Positions 23,166-36,028 are shown, counted from the stretch's first letter. The stretch is DNA of 64,000 bases from Lasiosphaeris hirsuta (GCA_030549175.1 JAUKUA010000006.1:1798001-1862000), one strand, 5' to 3'. Notes: generated from the sequence alone by a model not told the origin. Program-made: numbers and translations.

Positions 23166-24494
23166 TGTCACACTGGTAGGCTCACCTAGGTCAACAGGGT
23201 CACTGACCTCCTTGACCGAGCCCTACACCAGCGGCACGAACCACACACAAGAAGCACATACCCATTGACCCACGAACATCCATCATGGATCACGTAGATA
23301 AGGGAACCATCACAAAGGATAGCCACAACGTGGCTCAACCTCGGGACACGATCCCACGCGTAGCTTGTGGCCTACTCAGCCGGCACGCAGGTCAGCGGAT
23401 TCCCATGAGCACCCACGGGTCGCGACGGAATGCCCAGAACCACTCACGAGCCAGAACAGCCGTACAACGGATCTCGCCCGCGCTAGGCAACGTCATCAGA
23501 CTTCAGATTTGTCATAGACAAGCCATTTAACCTCAGCATCGTGGTCGGGGCCTACACAGTCAGCCCAGACCCTACAGCTGGTCTTTCGAATCATAGACCT
23601 TCCCACTATCGCTGGCATTCCTTTGGAAGACCTAGAACCCGACGTTCTCCGGAGTCTAGCTTCAGTGGTAACAGGTAGCCGTGACTCCCGCGTGTAAGTC
23701 ACGAAGGGAACCGTTGCTGTGACAGCCGACATGGGATCGACCTAATAGCGCTGTAGCCAACGTAAGTACCAAGGACGTGAAGGAACACCTGTAATAATAG
23801 ACACCATGCCGCTAGAGTTATATAAATAAGTACTAATACCGGCCATGGACCGACGTATAATGGGCCGGCTTCACTTGGTATGTAGCCACGGATTTGTAGG
23901 GCGTAAGAGACGGGCGGCTAGAAAGGAGATTCGGGACCGACGGGCGGCTAGGAGGATCCTTTAGGTATTTTAGTATCCTTGTATCTTATATATAGCCTTC
24001 TATAAGTAGGACAGGTATGCTACGACGGATTCTCGAGAGGAAGAAGCTTCCTAGTTCTCTTTGGACAAACTTAGAAAGATTATCAACTAAACTTCAGTAA
24101 AGCTGAGGGGTAATATAACCTTATGAACCCTTTTGTTTCTCTTGACTTATAACTATGAAGTATTATGTCTTATCCTCTATTAGATCACTTCATCTCCTTA
24201 AACCTTCTTCTCCCTAGCTCTCTACCACTTTATATTATAATAATTAACTTCCTTACCGTTCTATTCTAAACCTCTAAATCGGACCTTGTACTTTATTAAG
24301 TCTTATAAAGATTAAGTTTCTAAGTTTATCGTATAAAAGCTTTAAACTAAACTAATAACAATTATTAAGGTAGTTCACTAAACGGTTAAGTCGAAAGTTA
24401 AAAAAAGGTTAAAGCTTTATAGTTTGACTCTTCATTTGATATCTTACCTTATAGTTATCACATCCTAGACCTTCGTAGGCTAGCCTATATCACA
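23166..24494 (+). repeat. 5' LTR of Gypsy element 2
   Basis: 1329 bp, the same length as the 3' LTR. The left 600 bp is nearly undamaged, and the right half carries dense C-to-T/G-to-A-type changes. Confidence 0.88.
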
Positions 24495-25903
24495 GATAAT
24501 CTTTCTCTTCTAAGAATACCTTCTTACCTATCATACCATTTACGATAGCCAGCAACTCTATATTATACTTAGCCGTACTCCGGGAACGGAAAACCGAACT
24601 TAACCCCGGAACTAACCTCATGATTTAAAAACCTCCTATAATAGAAATATAAACCATTAAGAAGTTCCCTATACTACTATCAAGCTCCGAAATCCTTACT
24701 AAACTATCTCAATAGTTTATTTACCTCCATAATCAAGTCGCTAAAGTCTATAAGAAACTTTACTTCTTTATTAACAATACGTATAAAGATAAGAAAAGGC
24801 TCGATTTACTCACTTTAACATTTACTACCTTAGTTACTAACTATTAGTTAATAGTATAGTATGTCAAGACAAACTAATATGTCCTTAAAAGTACTCGGTA
24901 AGAATTAGAAGTATCTTATACTACTTTTAGTATCGAAGTTAACTAAAAATTAGCTCAGTTCGCTACCTAAACAGCCTAACACGAAAAATCTCTTAATCTT
25001 ATTATTATACGTATAGAAGCCCTCCGTAAAAAGATTGTTAAGTAGAAATTACGACAAGTATAACAAGTACGAGACTAGGAAGTAAGGGTTAGGGAATAAA
25101 ATGCTGAGCTTGTCCAAGTTAAGGAACTCCTTCGAATTTAGGAAAAAAAGCAAGCTCGATAAGACTATTATAATACGGAATTTGGCCATTAGTCTATTAC
25201 GGCCCAAAGCCAGCTTAATTCCCTTATAGCACTCTAACAACCGGAAGTATCATGGACCCCGAAGGACTAAGAATTATTCGATTAGCTTAAGGCCTACTTT
25301 AACAACCTTGTCAAAGAAGCCCTTGTATCAAGGTTAACATAGGTAAAGCCTTATGATAAAGAATAAATCATCTAGAGGGCTATGACACGTTTATAGAAAA
25401 CCCTATCTATTAAACCCTTACGATAACTGTTATAACCGTCTAAAAATTCAACCTTTACATAGTATTTCGACTAAGACGAAGACCCTCTCTCAGACCGTAA
25501 CCTCTAAAGAAGGGTTATCTAGGAAATCTTAACACGAGCCCGAAGATAGGTTGATAGTATATAAAATTCCGATATTAAAATAAGAAGTAGAAACATAGGA
25601 GGAAACTCGCCTCCCTACTACGTTAGGATAGATATCTTACCTTCTCCGGACGACGGTAATAACAATAACGACTTAGACGACGACTTCTATCGTGTAAGTC
25701 TACCTCCCAGTCCTCCTAGACTACTAGGAGGCCTACCGGGGCTTCCGGAACCTCCAGGACCTTAGGGTCTAAGATCCCAGAGCCCTTTACCCTTACGTGA
25801 CCCTATAGCAGTCTTCCTCGACCTTATCCGGACTAATTAGGACCTAATTCGTAACAATACTAATGCGATTCGGAAATCCCGTGGTTAAGGTACTGCCGTA
25901 ACT

Positions 25904-26960
25904 ATGGCAAAACCCGAAAAATACAATGGGAAGGATAAAAGCGAATTTAAGACATGGTAACGCTTTGTCAAGGAATATTTTAATATCTATAAATGAAGCT
26001 TCCTCAACGACAAAGCTAAGATCAACTTTATCGGTACTCTCACTAAAGGTACTATCCTCGAATGGTATTAGAAAAGAGAAACCTAGATCGAAAAACTTAG
26101 CTTAATAGATCAATGGAACAACTATACTACTACCATAGTCGAACGATTCCGTGATCTAATACGAAGAGCCAAGGACTACGAGGTTATAAAAGCCCTAACC
26201 TACGACAGAGACGTAAACGAGTATATAACTAAGTTCTAAGAACTAAATCATACCGTCGATCTTAACGGGTAAGTCTTATAATCGCTGGTTACTAACACCA
26301 TTCCCGATGCTATAATAGATCTAATCTATTCACGTACAAGACATCTCCCTACCGATAACGCCGACTTCCTCGAAGCCATCGTTACTACTGGCTTAATTTA
26401 TGAAGATAAGATAAAGAACCGTAAAATCAATCGTAAAGCTAAGTAGGGAAAAGGAAAGTCCACTTCGAATAACAAGGAACGTTCGAAGAGAGACAATAAC
26501 AAAGAAGATACTAATATCTCTAGCTCCCTTTCCGATCTAGTACCCACGAAGAAGGCTAAGAAGGGCCCAAAACGAAAGTAACAAGATCGTAAAGATAAGC
26601 CTTCGGTACCTACCCGTAACAAGTATTAGAACTCCTATAAGGAAGCTATTACTAAAGTAGACTAAGCCGACCTCGATAAACATAAGGTAAGTAAGGGATA
26701 TTATCACTATAAAAGGTAAGGCTATAACATCCTTGAGTGTTATAGTAAGAAAACTGAAGGAGGTAAGGATATTTCTAGACCTCCTAAACGGATCTCCGGA
26801 GCTAGACCTAAATAGAAAAGGCCGGCCGAAGACAAAGAAGTCGAAGATATAATGTCTCGACCTGTTAAGAAGGTTAAGATTACCTCTATAACAGAAGCCG
26901 ATTATCCCGAGCTTTTTCCCCGTGTAGTCAAACTATCCGATAACTCTAATTCGGATTTTT
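25904..26960 (+). pseudogene. Gypsy element 2 gag remnant
   Basis: Starts ATG then MAKPEKYNGKDKSEFKTW, a typical Gypsy Gag capsid opening. Trp and Gln positions are replaced by stops. A damaged zinc knuckle (Y-H-Y-K-x4-GYNILECY) is visible near 26700-26740. Confidence 0.75.
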
Positions 26961-27099
26961 AACCGGCACCCCGAACCCTACGGCATCGGAACCCACGCCA
27001 CGACACGCCGTAACCTCTACTAAGAAACGTACCTATAATAACACGGAGGAGCCCTCTCTTAAGAAGGTTAAACGAGACTACGAACCATATCACGGTACT

Positions 27100-27500
27100 C
27101 GTAAGATTGTCCCTATGACTATCGTCTACTATGGAGCTGAGGAAATCTCTGTCCGAGTACTCTTAGATTCTAATACCTCTAGCCCGGTTATAAGCTAAGA
27201 CCTTGTCAAAAAATGGAATATCTCTCATATATGTAAAATAATCCCGAAACCCTTGGAAGCCTTTAATGGAACTATCAACCTTAAATCAGGTAAGGAGTAT
27301 ACTAAGGAAATCGTTCTACGGTACTAAGTAGAATACTTCTCTCATATTACGTTCGAAATCTCTCCCTTTGACATAGAATATAATATCCTTCTTTTATACT
27401 AATGGCTATAATAATACTAGCTAGACTACCTATAGGATCTTAATATATCGAAAGTAACTTTTAGTTTTGACTACTGTCGACGAAACTATACTTCCCTTAT
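27100..27500 (+). pseudogene. Gypsy element 2 aspartic protease remnant
   Basis: LLDSNTSSPVIS near 27160-27200 corresponds to the usual LLDSGA(D/T)S active-site block, with the glycine lost. It is located between gag and reverse transcriptase, as expected. Confidence 0.6.
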
Positions 27501-27699
27501 AATCTTAGGAAATAAAAGCTCTATCGTAAATGTTACGACTTCTTACAAAATCTCCGAAAGATTTAGAACCTTTGTCCCCTTGGTATCTCCTAAAGTGGCC
27601 TAACGGCTACTAGACCACCAGCCTTAGGACCATGTAATTGACATAATAGGAGATAAGAAGCTCCCATAGGGACCTATCTATCCTATGTCACGCCTAGAA

Positions 27700-28480
27700 A
27701 AGAAGATCCTTCGTAAATAGCTAGATTAAATGTTATAGGAGGGTAAGATACGGAAGTCAAAGTCATCCTATTCGTTACCTATCTTCTTCGTTAAAAAGGA
27801 TACATCCATAGAAAAGGCGGCTATAAGAGACCCAGAGAATCTCCGTCCTATGGTCGATTACCGAAAGATCAACGAACGAACCGTTAAGAACTGCTACCTA
27901 TTGCCGCTAATTACTAAACTATAAGATATCCTTACTAGGTCTGTCATCTTTATAAAAATAGACCTAAAATTAGGTTTTAACTTAATTCGGATAAAGAAAG
28001 GCCACGAATAGAAAACAGCCTTTCAAACCTATTATAGTCTTTTCGAGTTCAACGTAATGTCCTTCAGCCTTACTAATACTCCTACTACCTTCTAAGATAT
28101 GATAAATCATATCTTTCGAGACCTTATCGATTAAGGCCTCCTATCTTACATTAACGACTTTCTCATTTATACAAGTTCTAAAAAGGAACATGACAAAATT
28201 GTCGTTAAAGTCCTTAAGTAACTTTAGAAATATAACCTAGCTATTAACCTTACTAAGTGTATATGGGATACCAAGGAATTAAAATACCTAGGTTATATCA
28301 TTAGTACTAAAGATATCATAATATCAAAGGATAAGATAAAATATATCCTTTCATAGGAACAGCCGAAATTGGTAAAAGAAGTCTAACAATTTAATAGATT
28401 TATAAACTTCTATAGGTATTATATCAAAGGTTACTTACGTATTACCAAGCCACTTACTAATTCTACGAACCTTACCTAGA
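27700..28480 (+). pseudogene. Gypsy element 2 reverse transcriptase remnant
   Basis: Blocks in order: [25 protein letters not shown] with GF(N)LIRI, TAFQT and FEFNVMSFSLTN. The catalytic region reads YINDFLIYT near 28146-28172, where YLDDI is expected. Stop codons interrupt the frame. Confidence 0.8.
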
Positions 28481-28539
28481 AAACCTAGACATAAAATAAT
28501 TAGATAAACGCTATATTCTAAGCGTTAAAGAGAGCTTTT

Positions 28540-28980
28540 ACCGAAGCCCCTGTTCTAGTCTATTTCGACCCTAATAAACTACCTATTATCGAACCTAACA
28601 TATCAGACTACGCATTAGAAGGAATAATGTCACAGAAGTAAGATGACAGTAGGATATATCTTATAGCCTTTCACTCTAGAAAGTTAATTCTTACAGAAAT
28701 TAACTACGAGATTTACGATAAGGAACTCCTAGTAATAGTTAACTGTTTTCAACGTTAGAGACATTATCTTAAGGGGGCTAAATATCGTATCGAAGTCTTC
28801 TCGGACTACCGTAATCTAGAATACTTCTAGACTGCCAAAGTCCTTAACCGCCGCCAAGTCTGATAGGCTCAGTAACTCGCCACCTTCGATTTCGTCATTA
28901 ATTTCCGTCCTAGTATATAAAATGTTAAGGCAGATACTCTCTCACGGCACGAAGAGTACCTTCCTAAAGGAGGGGATGAA
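28540..28980 (+). pseudogene. Gypsy element 2 RNase H remnant
   Basis: YFDPNKLPIIEP, SDYALEGIMSQK, IAFHSRKLILTEINYEIYDKE and LEYF segments match the Gypsy RNase H order. Confidence 0.75.
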
Positions 28981-29259
28981 AACTAACCGATAACCTCTAT
29001 TTTAAATGAAGGGCATTTCTCTTATTCGGAGGTCTCGACATTTATACTTTTAAAAGTACGTCTTTATAACATTCTAACACTAAAATAGAACGAAGAATTC
29101 TTCGAGTAAATCAAAGTTACTACCCCTATAGACGAGACTTATTAAAAGGCCCTAGTTTCCCTTAGAAAAGACGTAACTAACGAAGACGGAGTCTTATTCA
29201 TAAAGAATCGTATTTAGATCTCTAACAACAAAGAACTTAAGATCTAGATTATCTACTCC

Positions 29260-30010
29260 GAACACGATACTAAAGTGGTAGGCTACATAGGTATAAATAA
29301 GACCGTTAAACTTATTAGACGGTATATGTTCTGGCAAAACCTTAAAAAGAACGTCACTAAATTTATATATTCCTATCATAAGTGTTAAAGTAACAAGCTA
29401 AGACACTACCTTCCTTTTAAGCTACTTTATCCTATCAAGTTAAAATACTTTTCTTAAAGGCTTATCTTAATAGATTTCATAACAGACCTTTTTCTCTCTA
29501 ACGGATATAGTTCTATCTAAGTCATTATCGACACCTTTACTAAGATAGTACATTTTATACCTTTAAAAGATAACGTTAAAAAGACAGAAGACTTGATCCC
29601 CCTCTTTACCTACAAATACTAGAAATATTACGGTATACCCTCTGGTATCATTTCTAATTAAAATTCACGGTTTAACATAGGACTTTAACACGACTTTCTT
29701 AAATACGTTAAAGTCAAGCTAAGAATGTCAACCTCGTTCTACCCCGAAATAAATAACCAGACTAAATGTCTTAATTAACATATTAAGGCTTATCTTAAAG
29801 CCTTCGTTAACTATGAGATAAATAACTAAGATATCTTATTACCTATAGCCGAATTTACATAGAATAACATTAGATCGACTTCTACTAGTAACTCTCCCTT
29901 CTACGCTAACTACAGATACTATCCGGCCGTTAACAATCTACCTAATGAATCTACACGTAACTTACATAACGAAATCATAGTACACTAGATAACAACGGTC
30001 TATGAGAACC
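29260..30010 (+). pseudogene. Gypsy element 2 integrase remnant
   Basis: The H2C2 zinc-binding region (GYIGINKTVKLIRRYMFW), then the catalytic core with IDFITDLFLSNGYSS, IDTFTKIVHFIPL and HDFLKYVKVKLRMSTSFYPE. This is homologous to the minus-strand fragment at 19425-19243. Confidence 0.8.
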
Positions 30011-30329
30011 TCTACGAAACTCTCAAAGAATCTTAAAAACAGATAAAGAAGTATATAGATAGGAAGCGAACGGAAGTACCCTCCTTTACTAAGAAGTAAT
30101 TAGTAATACTTAACACACGAAACATTAAGACCAAGAAACCTTCTAAGAAACTAGACAAAAAGCTACTCGGCCTATTTAAAATCTCTAAGGTAATATCTCC
30201 TATAGCTATGAAACTCGAACTCCTAAAACGTTAGAAAATTCATCCTACCTTTCACGTCTCTCTTATTAAACCTTTCTAAACCGGCTCTCAGCCGATCCCT
30301 GACCCTATTCAAGTCTTAAAATAAGTAAG

Positions 30330-30490
30330 AGACATTTATCCTAAGGAATTCATAGTAGAAGAAATCATAAACTCCCGTATTAAGAAAAGGATAGTAAAAT
30401 ATCTCGTCAAATAGGATAGATATCCCGAGGAAAAAGATTAGACTTAGGAACTATACAAATACTTCTCTGACACCTAGGAACTTTAAGACT
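30330..30490 (+). pseudogene. Chromodomain at the integrase C-terminus (element 2)
   Basis: VEEIINSRIKKRIVKYLVK, then D-RYPEEKD and T-E with stops in the Trp positions. This is the classic chromodomain pattern of fungal chromoviruses, which directs integration toward methylated-H3K9 chromatin in known elements. Confidence 0.75.
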
Positions 30491-30576
30491 TCTACGTCAA
30501 GTACCCACATAAACCAAAAGACCTTAGGGTTATCAACCCTGGGACTCGAGGTAAGTCCTCTTAAGAGGGGAGATAG

Positions 30577-31905
30577 TATCATATTAGTAGGCTTACCTAG
30601 GTCAACAAGGTTACTAACCTCCTTAACTAAGCTCTATACCAACGGCACGAATTACACATAAGAAGTATATACCTATTGACCTACGAACATCTATCATAGA
30701 TCATATAGATAAGAGAACTATCATAAAGAATAGCTACAACGTAGCTTAACCTCGGGATACGATCTTACATGTAGCTTATAACCTACTTAGCCGGCACATA
30801 AGTTAACGGATTCCCATGAGTACCTACGGGTTACGATAGAATACCTAAAACTACTCACGAGCTAAAACAGCTATATAACGGATCTTACCTATGCTAGGTA
30901 ACGTCATTAGACTTCAGATTTGTCATAGACAAGCTATTTAACCTTAATATCGTAGTCGGGGCCTACATAGTCAGCCTAGACCTTACAGCTAGTCTTTCGA
31001 ATCATGGACCTTCCTACTATCGTTGGTATTCCTTTGGAAGACTTAGAACCCGACGTTCTCCGGAGTCTAGCTTCAGTAGTAACAGGTAGCCGCGACCCCC
31101 GCGTATAAGTCACGAAGGAAACCGTTACTATGACAGCTGACATAGGATCGACCTAACAATGCTATGGCCAACGTAAGTACTAAGGACGTGAAGGAACACT
31201 TACAGTAATAGACACCATGCCGCTAGAGCTGTATGGATAAGTACTAATACCGGCCATAGACCGACGTGTGATAGGCCGGCTTTACTTAGCATGTAGCCAC
31301 GGATTTGTAGGATGTGAGAGACGGGCGGCTAAAAAGGAGATTCGGGACCGACGGGCGGCTAGAAGGATCCTTCAGGTATTCTAGTATCCTTGTATCTTGT
31401 ACATAGCCTTCCATAAGTAAGACAGGTATGCTACGACGGATCCTCGAGAGAAAGAAGTTCCCCAGTTCTCTTTAGACAAACCTAAAAAGATTATCAGCTG
31501 AACTTTAGTAAAGCTAAGGGGTAATATAACCTTATGAACCCTTCTGTTTCTCCTGACTTATAACTACGAAGCATTGTGTCTTATCCTCTATTGGATCACT
31601 CCATCTCCCTAAACCTCCTTCTCCCTAGCTCTCCACCACTTTACATTACGACAGTTAACTCCCTCACCGTTCTATTCTAAACCTCTGAATCGGACCTTGT
31701 GCTTTATTAAGCCTCGCGAAGATCAAGTCTCTGAGTTCGTCGTGTGAAAGCTCTAAACTAGACCAACAGCAATTGTCGGGGTAGTTCGCTGAACGGTTGA
31801 GTCGAGAGTTAGGAAAAGGTTAAAGCTCTGCAGTCTGACTCTTCATTTGATATCTCACCTTGTGGTTGTCACACCCCAGACCTTCGTGGGCTGGCCTATG
31901 TCACA
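30577..31905 (+). repeat. 3' LTR of Gypsy element 2
   Basis: Begins TATCATATTAGTAGG (damaged TGTCACACTGGTAGG) and ends GGCCTATGTCACA. 1329 bp. RIP-type damage is heavy on the left and fades toward the outer right end. Confidence 0.88.
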
Positions 31906-31910
31906 CGTGT
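31906..31910 (+). repeat. Target-site duplication, right (Gypsy element 2)
   Basis: CGTGT, identical to 23161-23165. Confidence 0.85.
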
Positions 31911-32949
31911 TGAGATTTCCTAGGTAGCCTTTCTTTAGAGGTTACGGTCTGAGAAGAAGTCTTTGTCTTAGTCGAAGTATCGTATAGAGGTTGATTTTTT
32001 AGACAGTTATGACGGCCGTCGTAAGGGTTTAATAGATAGGATTTTCTATAAACGTGTTATAACCTTCTAGATGATTTATTTTTTATTATGAGGCCTTACC
32101 TATGTCAACCTCGATATAAGGGCTTCTTCGACGAGGTTGTTAGAATAGGCTTTGAATTGATCAAACAATTCTTAGTCCTTCGGGGTTCGTGATACTTTAG
32201 GTTGTTAAAATGCCATAAGGGAATTAAGCTAGCTTTAGGCCGTAGTAGACTAGTGACCGAATTCTATATTATGGTAATTTTATCGAGCTTATTTCTCCTC
32301 TTAGATACAGAGGAGTTCCTTGACTTTGACAAGCTTAGCGTTTTATTCTCGGGCCCGTGTTTCCTATTTTTAGGTTTGTCGTACTTAACATAGTTTTTAC
32401 TTAGCAATCTTCTTTCGGAGGATCTCAGTATATGTAACGATAAGATTAAGGGATCTTTCGTACTAGGCCGTTTAGGTAGCGAACTAAGCCAATTTCTAGT
32501 TGACCTCAATGCCGAAAGTGGTACAAGAAGCTTTTAATTCTTACCGGGTACTTTCAAGGACATATTGATTTATTTTAACATGTTATACCATTGATTAGTA
32601 GTCAGTAACTAAGGTAGTAAATGTTAAAGTAAGCGAGTTAAGCCTCTTCTTATCTTCACGCATATTATTAACAAAGAAGTGGAGTTTCTTATAGGCTTTA
32701 GCGACCTAATTGTGAAAATAAATAAACCATTGAGGTAGTTTAGCGAGGGTTTCGGAGCTCGATAAGAGTATAGGGAACTTCTTAATAGTTTATATTTCCA
32801 TTTCGAAAGGTTCCTAGATCATAAGGTTAGTTCCGGGGTTAGGTTCGGTTTCCCGGCCCCGGAGTACTACCGAGTATAATATAGGATTGCCGGCCATTGT
32901 AAATGGAGTAGTAGGCGAAAGGGTTGTTTATAGAAAGAGAAAGATTATT
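31911..32949 (-). pseudogene. Gypsy element 1, 5' internal region including start of gag
   Basis: The detached 5' part of element 1, read on the minus strand from the LTR at 32950. It corresponds to about 24.5-25.5 kb of element 2. An open stretch at 32509-32264 is Lys/Arg/Ser-rich. No complete protein remains. Confidence 0.65.
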
Positions 32950-34264
32950 TGTAACATAGGCTAGGTTACTGAGGTCTGGGGTGTAATAACCATAAGGTAA
33001 GATATCAAATGGAGAGTCAGACTACAGAGTTTTAACCTTTTCCTAACTCTCGACTTAACCGTTTAGCGAACCATCTCGATAATTACTATTGGTCTAGTTC
33101 AGAACTTTCATACGACGAACTTAGAGACTTGATCTTCATAAGGCTAGTAAGTACAAGGTCCGATTTAGAGGTTTAGAACAAAACGGTAAGGGAGTTAACT
33201 ATCGTAATATAAAGTGGTAGAGAGCTAGGGAGAAGGAGGTTCAAGGAGATGGAATGATCTAATAGAAGATAAAATATAATACTTCGTAGTTATAAGTTAG
33301 GAGAAACAGAAGGGTTTATAAGGTTATATTATCCCTTAGCTTTACTAAAGTTTAACTAATAATCTTTCTAGGTTTGTCCAAAGAGAACTGGGGAGCTTTT
33401 TCCTCTCGAGGATCCGTCGTAGCATACCTGTTCTACTTATGGAAGGCTATGTATAAAATATAAGGATACCGAACTACCGAAAGGATCTTCCTAACTGTCC
33501 GTTGGTCCCGAATCTCCTTTCTAGTTACCCGTCTCTCACGCCCTACAAATCCGTGGCTATAAGCCAAGTGAAGCTGGCTTAGTACACGTCGGTCCACGGC
33601 CGGTATTAGTACTTATTTATATAGTTCTAACGACATGGTATCTATTACTATAGGTATTCTTTTATGTCCTTAGTACTTACGTTGGCCATAGTACTATTAG
33701 GTTGATCCCTAGGTCGGTTGTCACAGCAACGGTTCCCTTCGTGACTTATACGTGGGGATCGTAGCTACTTGTTACTACTGAAGCTAGACTTCGGAGAACG
33801 TCGGGTTCCAAGTCTTCTAAAGGAATACTAGCGATAGCGGGGAGGTTCATGATTCGAAAGACTAACTATAAGGTCTAGGCTGACTGTGTATACTCCGACT
33901 ACGATGCTGAGATTGAATGGCTTGTCTATGACAAATCTGAAGTCTGATGACATTATCTAGCACGGGTGAGATCCGTTTGTACGGCTACTCTGGCTTGTGA
34001 GTGGTTCTGGGCATTCCGTCGTAACCCGTGGGCACTTAGGAAAATCCGCTGACCTGTGTATCGGCTGAATAGGCCATTTGCTATATGTGGGATCGTGTCC
34101 CGGGGTTAAGCTACGTCGTGGCCATTCTTTGTGATGGTTCCCTTATCCACGTGATCGTAGGTCAATGGGTATGTGCTTCTTGTATGTGGTTCGTACCGCT
34201 GGTGTATGGCTCGGTCAAGGAGGTCGATGACCCTGTTAACCTAGGTAAGCTTACCAGTGTGACA
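32950..34264 (-). repeat. 5' LTR of Gypsy element 1
   Basis: Plus-strand view begins TGTAACATAGGC and ends CCAGTGTGACA. 1315 bp, the same as 16809-18123. The right 380 bp has normal GC and the remainder is AT-rich. Confidence 0.85.
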
Positions 34265-34269
34265 CTTGT
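34265..34269 (+). repeat. Target-site duplication, right (Gypsy element 1)
   Basis: CTTGT, identical to 16804-16808. The LINE coding sequence resumes directly after it. Confidence 0.85.
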
Positions 34270-35731
34270 AGAAACGGGATAAGACCGTACCGTAACCTAC
34301 TTCTATATTACCTTCCTAACGGACCGAGTCGCCACAATTAAGAGAGACCCGACAGAGACTTAGCGACTAATACTAGAGAGACTATTACAAAGCTCTTCTC
34401 TCTTATCTATTCTCTTTATACTATATCTTATAGTAATAGTAAAAGATAACTAAACCTACTACTACATAGACGATATTATAGTTATTATAATAGATAAGAT
34501 AAAGAAATTAATCTAGGTTAAACTTATAATAAGACTTAAGAAGCTTCTAACTTAGGAAAAGAATAACGAAGTTTCCTTTGATAATACGAAGAGTAAGTAT
34601 ATTCTCTTTATACTAAAAAAAAACCTAAGACTAGACATTTTTATATAAAGAGTCGTCATACTATATAAGGAGATACTCCGGTAGCTAGAAATGTAATTTG
34701 ACCCGCTATTACACTTTAAAATATATATAAAGGTAATAGTAGCTAGGGGTAAGTTAACGACCGTACTCCTAGATCATATCTTAAGTAAGGTCAAAGGGCT
34801 AGTCCTAAGACTCGTGGTCTAGGTAGTTAAGACGATCTTTCTACTAACGCTACTATATGTAGTAAAGATATAACACGGTCGGTATGGTAAGTATTTCGTT
34901 AACGACACACTAGACGTAGTAGTTAATAACGGCCTCCGGGCGGCGTTACCGACGTGGAAGACTATAAGGACCGTTATATTACACTTAGAATCTAAAGTCT
35001 TTATAACCTAGTACCTCATCAAGGCCCGGAAGGACGCCTTCGTAAGAAGGCTTATCCGGCTAGGCCGGACGTATCCGGTAGTCTAAAAACTACATAAGTT
35101 ACGTATCTCTAGTAGGAAGAACGATACACTCCTCGAGAAGATCGCCCGCCGCGTCAACGGGGTACCCTTCCTATACGATGACTTCCTCTAGACAAGAGAC
35201 GTCGGGAAGGAAGCCCTGATAGAAGCCATGGCTACGGCCGCTGTACTAAATAAAAAGTAGAGGGTACGCCACGTAGAAGAAAGAAAGCGCCGGCTATAGT
35301 AGCATTGGTAAGATGGAGCCCCTAAAGACTACCGGTACTAGGAGATCTACTAGAAGGACAGGCCACCGGAACTAGCCCTATCCCGTAAGGCCTACGTGGC
35401 CCTGTTGGCGGAAAGGACCGGCCATGGAAACTTCAAGGAGTACTATAAACGGTTTAACCACGACCCGGAGACCTAGGGACCCTACGAATGTAGGTCTCAT
35501 AAGAACAGGGGACACATGTTTACGTACTTACTAAACGCAAGAGCGCTTCCCAGCTACAACGGCAGCCCGCTATAGATAGTATGGAGAAGGTCTAAGAAAT
35601 AGCTCGACCTGTTCGGAGGCTTCGCGGATAAGTTACCAGGAAGAAAATACTAACAACAACAAAAGCGGGAAGAAAATACCGCACAGACTGACACTAGATA
35701 GGAGGCCCAGGCCGGGGCCACAACAAATTGA
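34270..35731 (+). pseudogene. LINE ORF2, rest of reverse transcriptase and C-terminal domain
   Basis: Continues the frame broken at 16808 and aligns with 3098-4556 of copy 1. The YxDD region near 34455-34475 is present but damaged. The C-terminal Cys/His cluster near 35490-35530 has lost residues. Damage is dense until about 34.9 kb and then fades. Confidence 0.75.
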
Positions 35732-36028
35732 GAAAGGATAGCTTTTCCCCGCGAGGGGTTTTTATGTATCTTAGGCTGATGGGTAAGCGAGCTGGGCAGG
35801 CGAGGCCCGGAAGCGGCATATGAAAAGGGGTTCGGAGCTCGGGGAGGAGCATGGTACTGTCGGCCCGGGGACCCCGGGCCAGGACTCTCTTATCGGTGGA
35901 CTCAGGGCGGAGGATCTCCTTATCTTAGTAGGCCGGGGGCCTCAGGCGTTTGCGGGGACTTCGAGAGCCTTGCTGTGCGATTGCCCCTACGGGGCATAAC
36001 CCTGCACAATAAAACAATCAATCAATCA
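35732..36028 (+). other. LINE 3' UTR and (CAAT)n tail
   Basis: Very similar to 4557-4841 of copy 1, with the same GC-rich hairpin-like stretch (CGGCCCGGGGACCCCGGGCC near 35861). It ends in AATAAAA followed by three to four CAAT units, a common LINE-type simple tail. Confidence 0.75.

Larger units (their letters stand above)
23166..31905 (+). mobile_element. Gypsy chromovirus-type LTR retrotransposon 2 (complete, RIP-damaged)
   Basis: An 8740-bp element with 1329-bp LTRs (23166-24494 and 30577-31905), ends TGTCACAC and TATGTCACA, and a 5-bp duplication CGTGT. It is inserted in opposite orientation into a relative of the same family (element 1). Internal order: gag, protease, reverse transcriptase, RNase H, integrase, chromodomain. 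A purine-rich tract (AAGAGGGGAGATAG) directly precedes the 3' LTR. All genes are broken by TAG and TAA codons. The first 600 bp and last 350 bp have normal GC and the interior is strongly AT-rich. Confidence 0.9.
16809..34264 (-). mobile_element. Gypsy chromovirus-type LTR retrotransposon 1, interrupted and RIP-damaged
   Basis: LTRs of equal length (1315 bp) at 16809-18123 and 32950-34264 flank an internal region read on the minus strand. A 5-bp duplication CTTGT marks insertion into the LINE reverse-transcriptase gene. The element is split by a second copy at 23166-31905. Removing that copy and its duplication leaves about 8.7 kb, the same as element 2. A minus-strand integrase zinc-binding segment (19425-19243) and pol and gag remnants support the orientation. 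No intact ORF remains. Confidence 0.9.
12909..36028 (+). mobile_element. Tad1-like LINE, 5'-truncated and split by nested Gypsy elements (copy 2)
   Basis: The LINE runs 12909-16808, is interrupted by 17.5 kb of Gypsy DNA, and resumes at 34270 to end at 36028 in AATAAAACAATCAATCAATC. Without the insert it is about 5.66 kb. Order: ORF1 with CCHC knuckles, endonuclease, reverse transcriptase, C-terminal Cys/His region, 3' UTR. The 3' UTR at 35700-36020 closely matches 4550-4835 of copy 1. The element starts inside ORF1, so it is 5'-truncated. From about 15.0 to 35.0 kb the LINE parts are AT-rich and full of TAG and TAA codons, while both outer ends keep normal GC. Confidence 0.85.
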
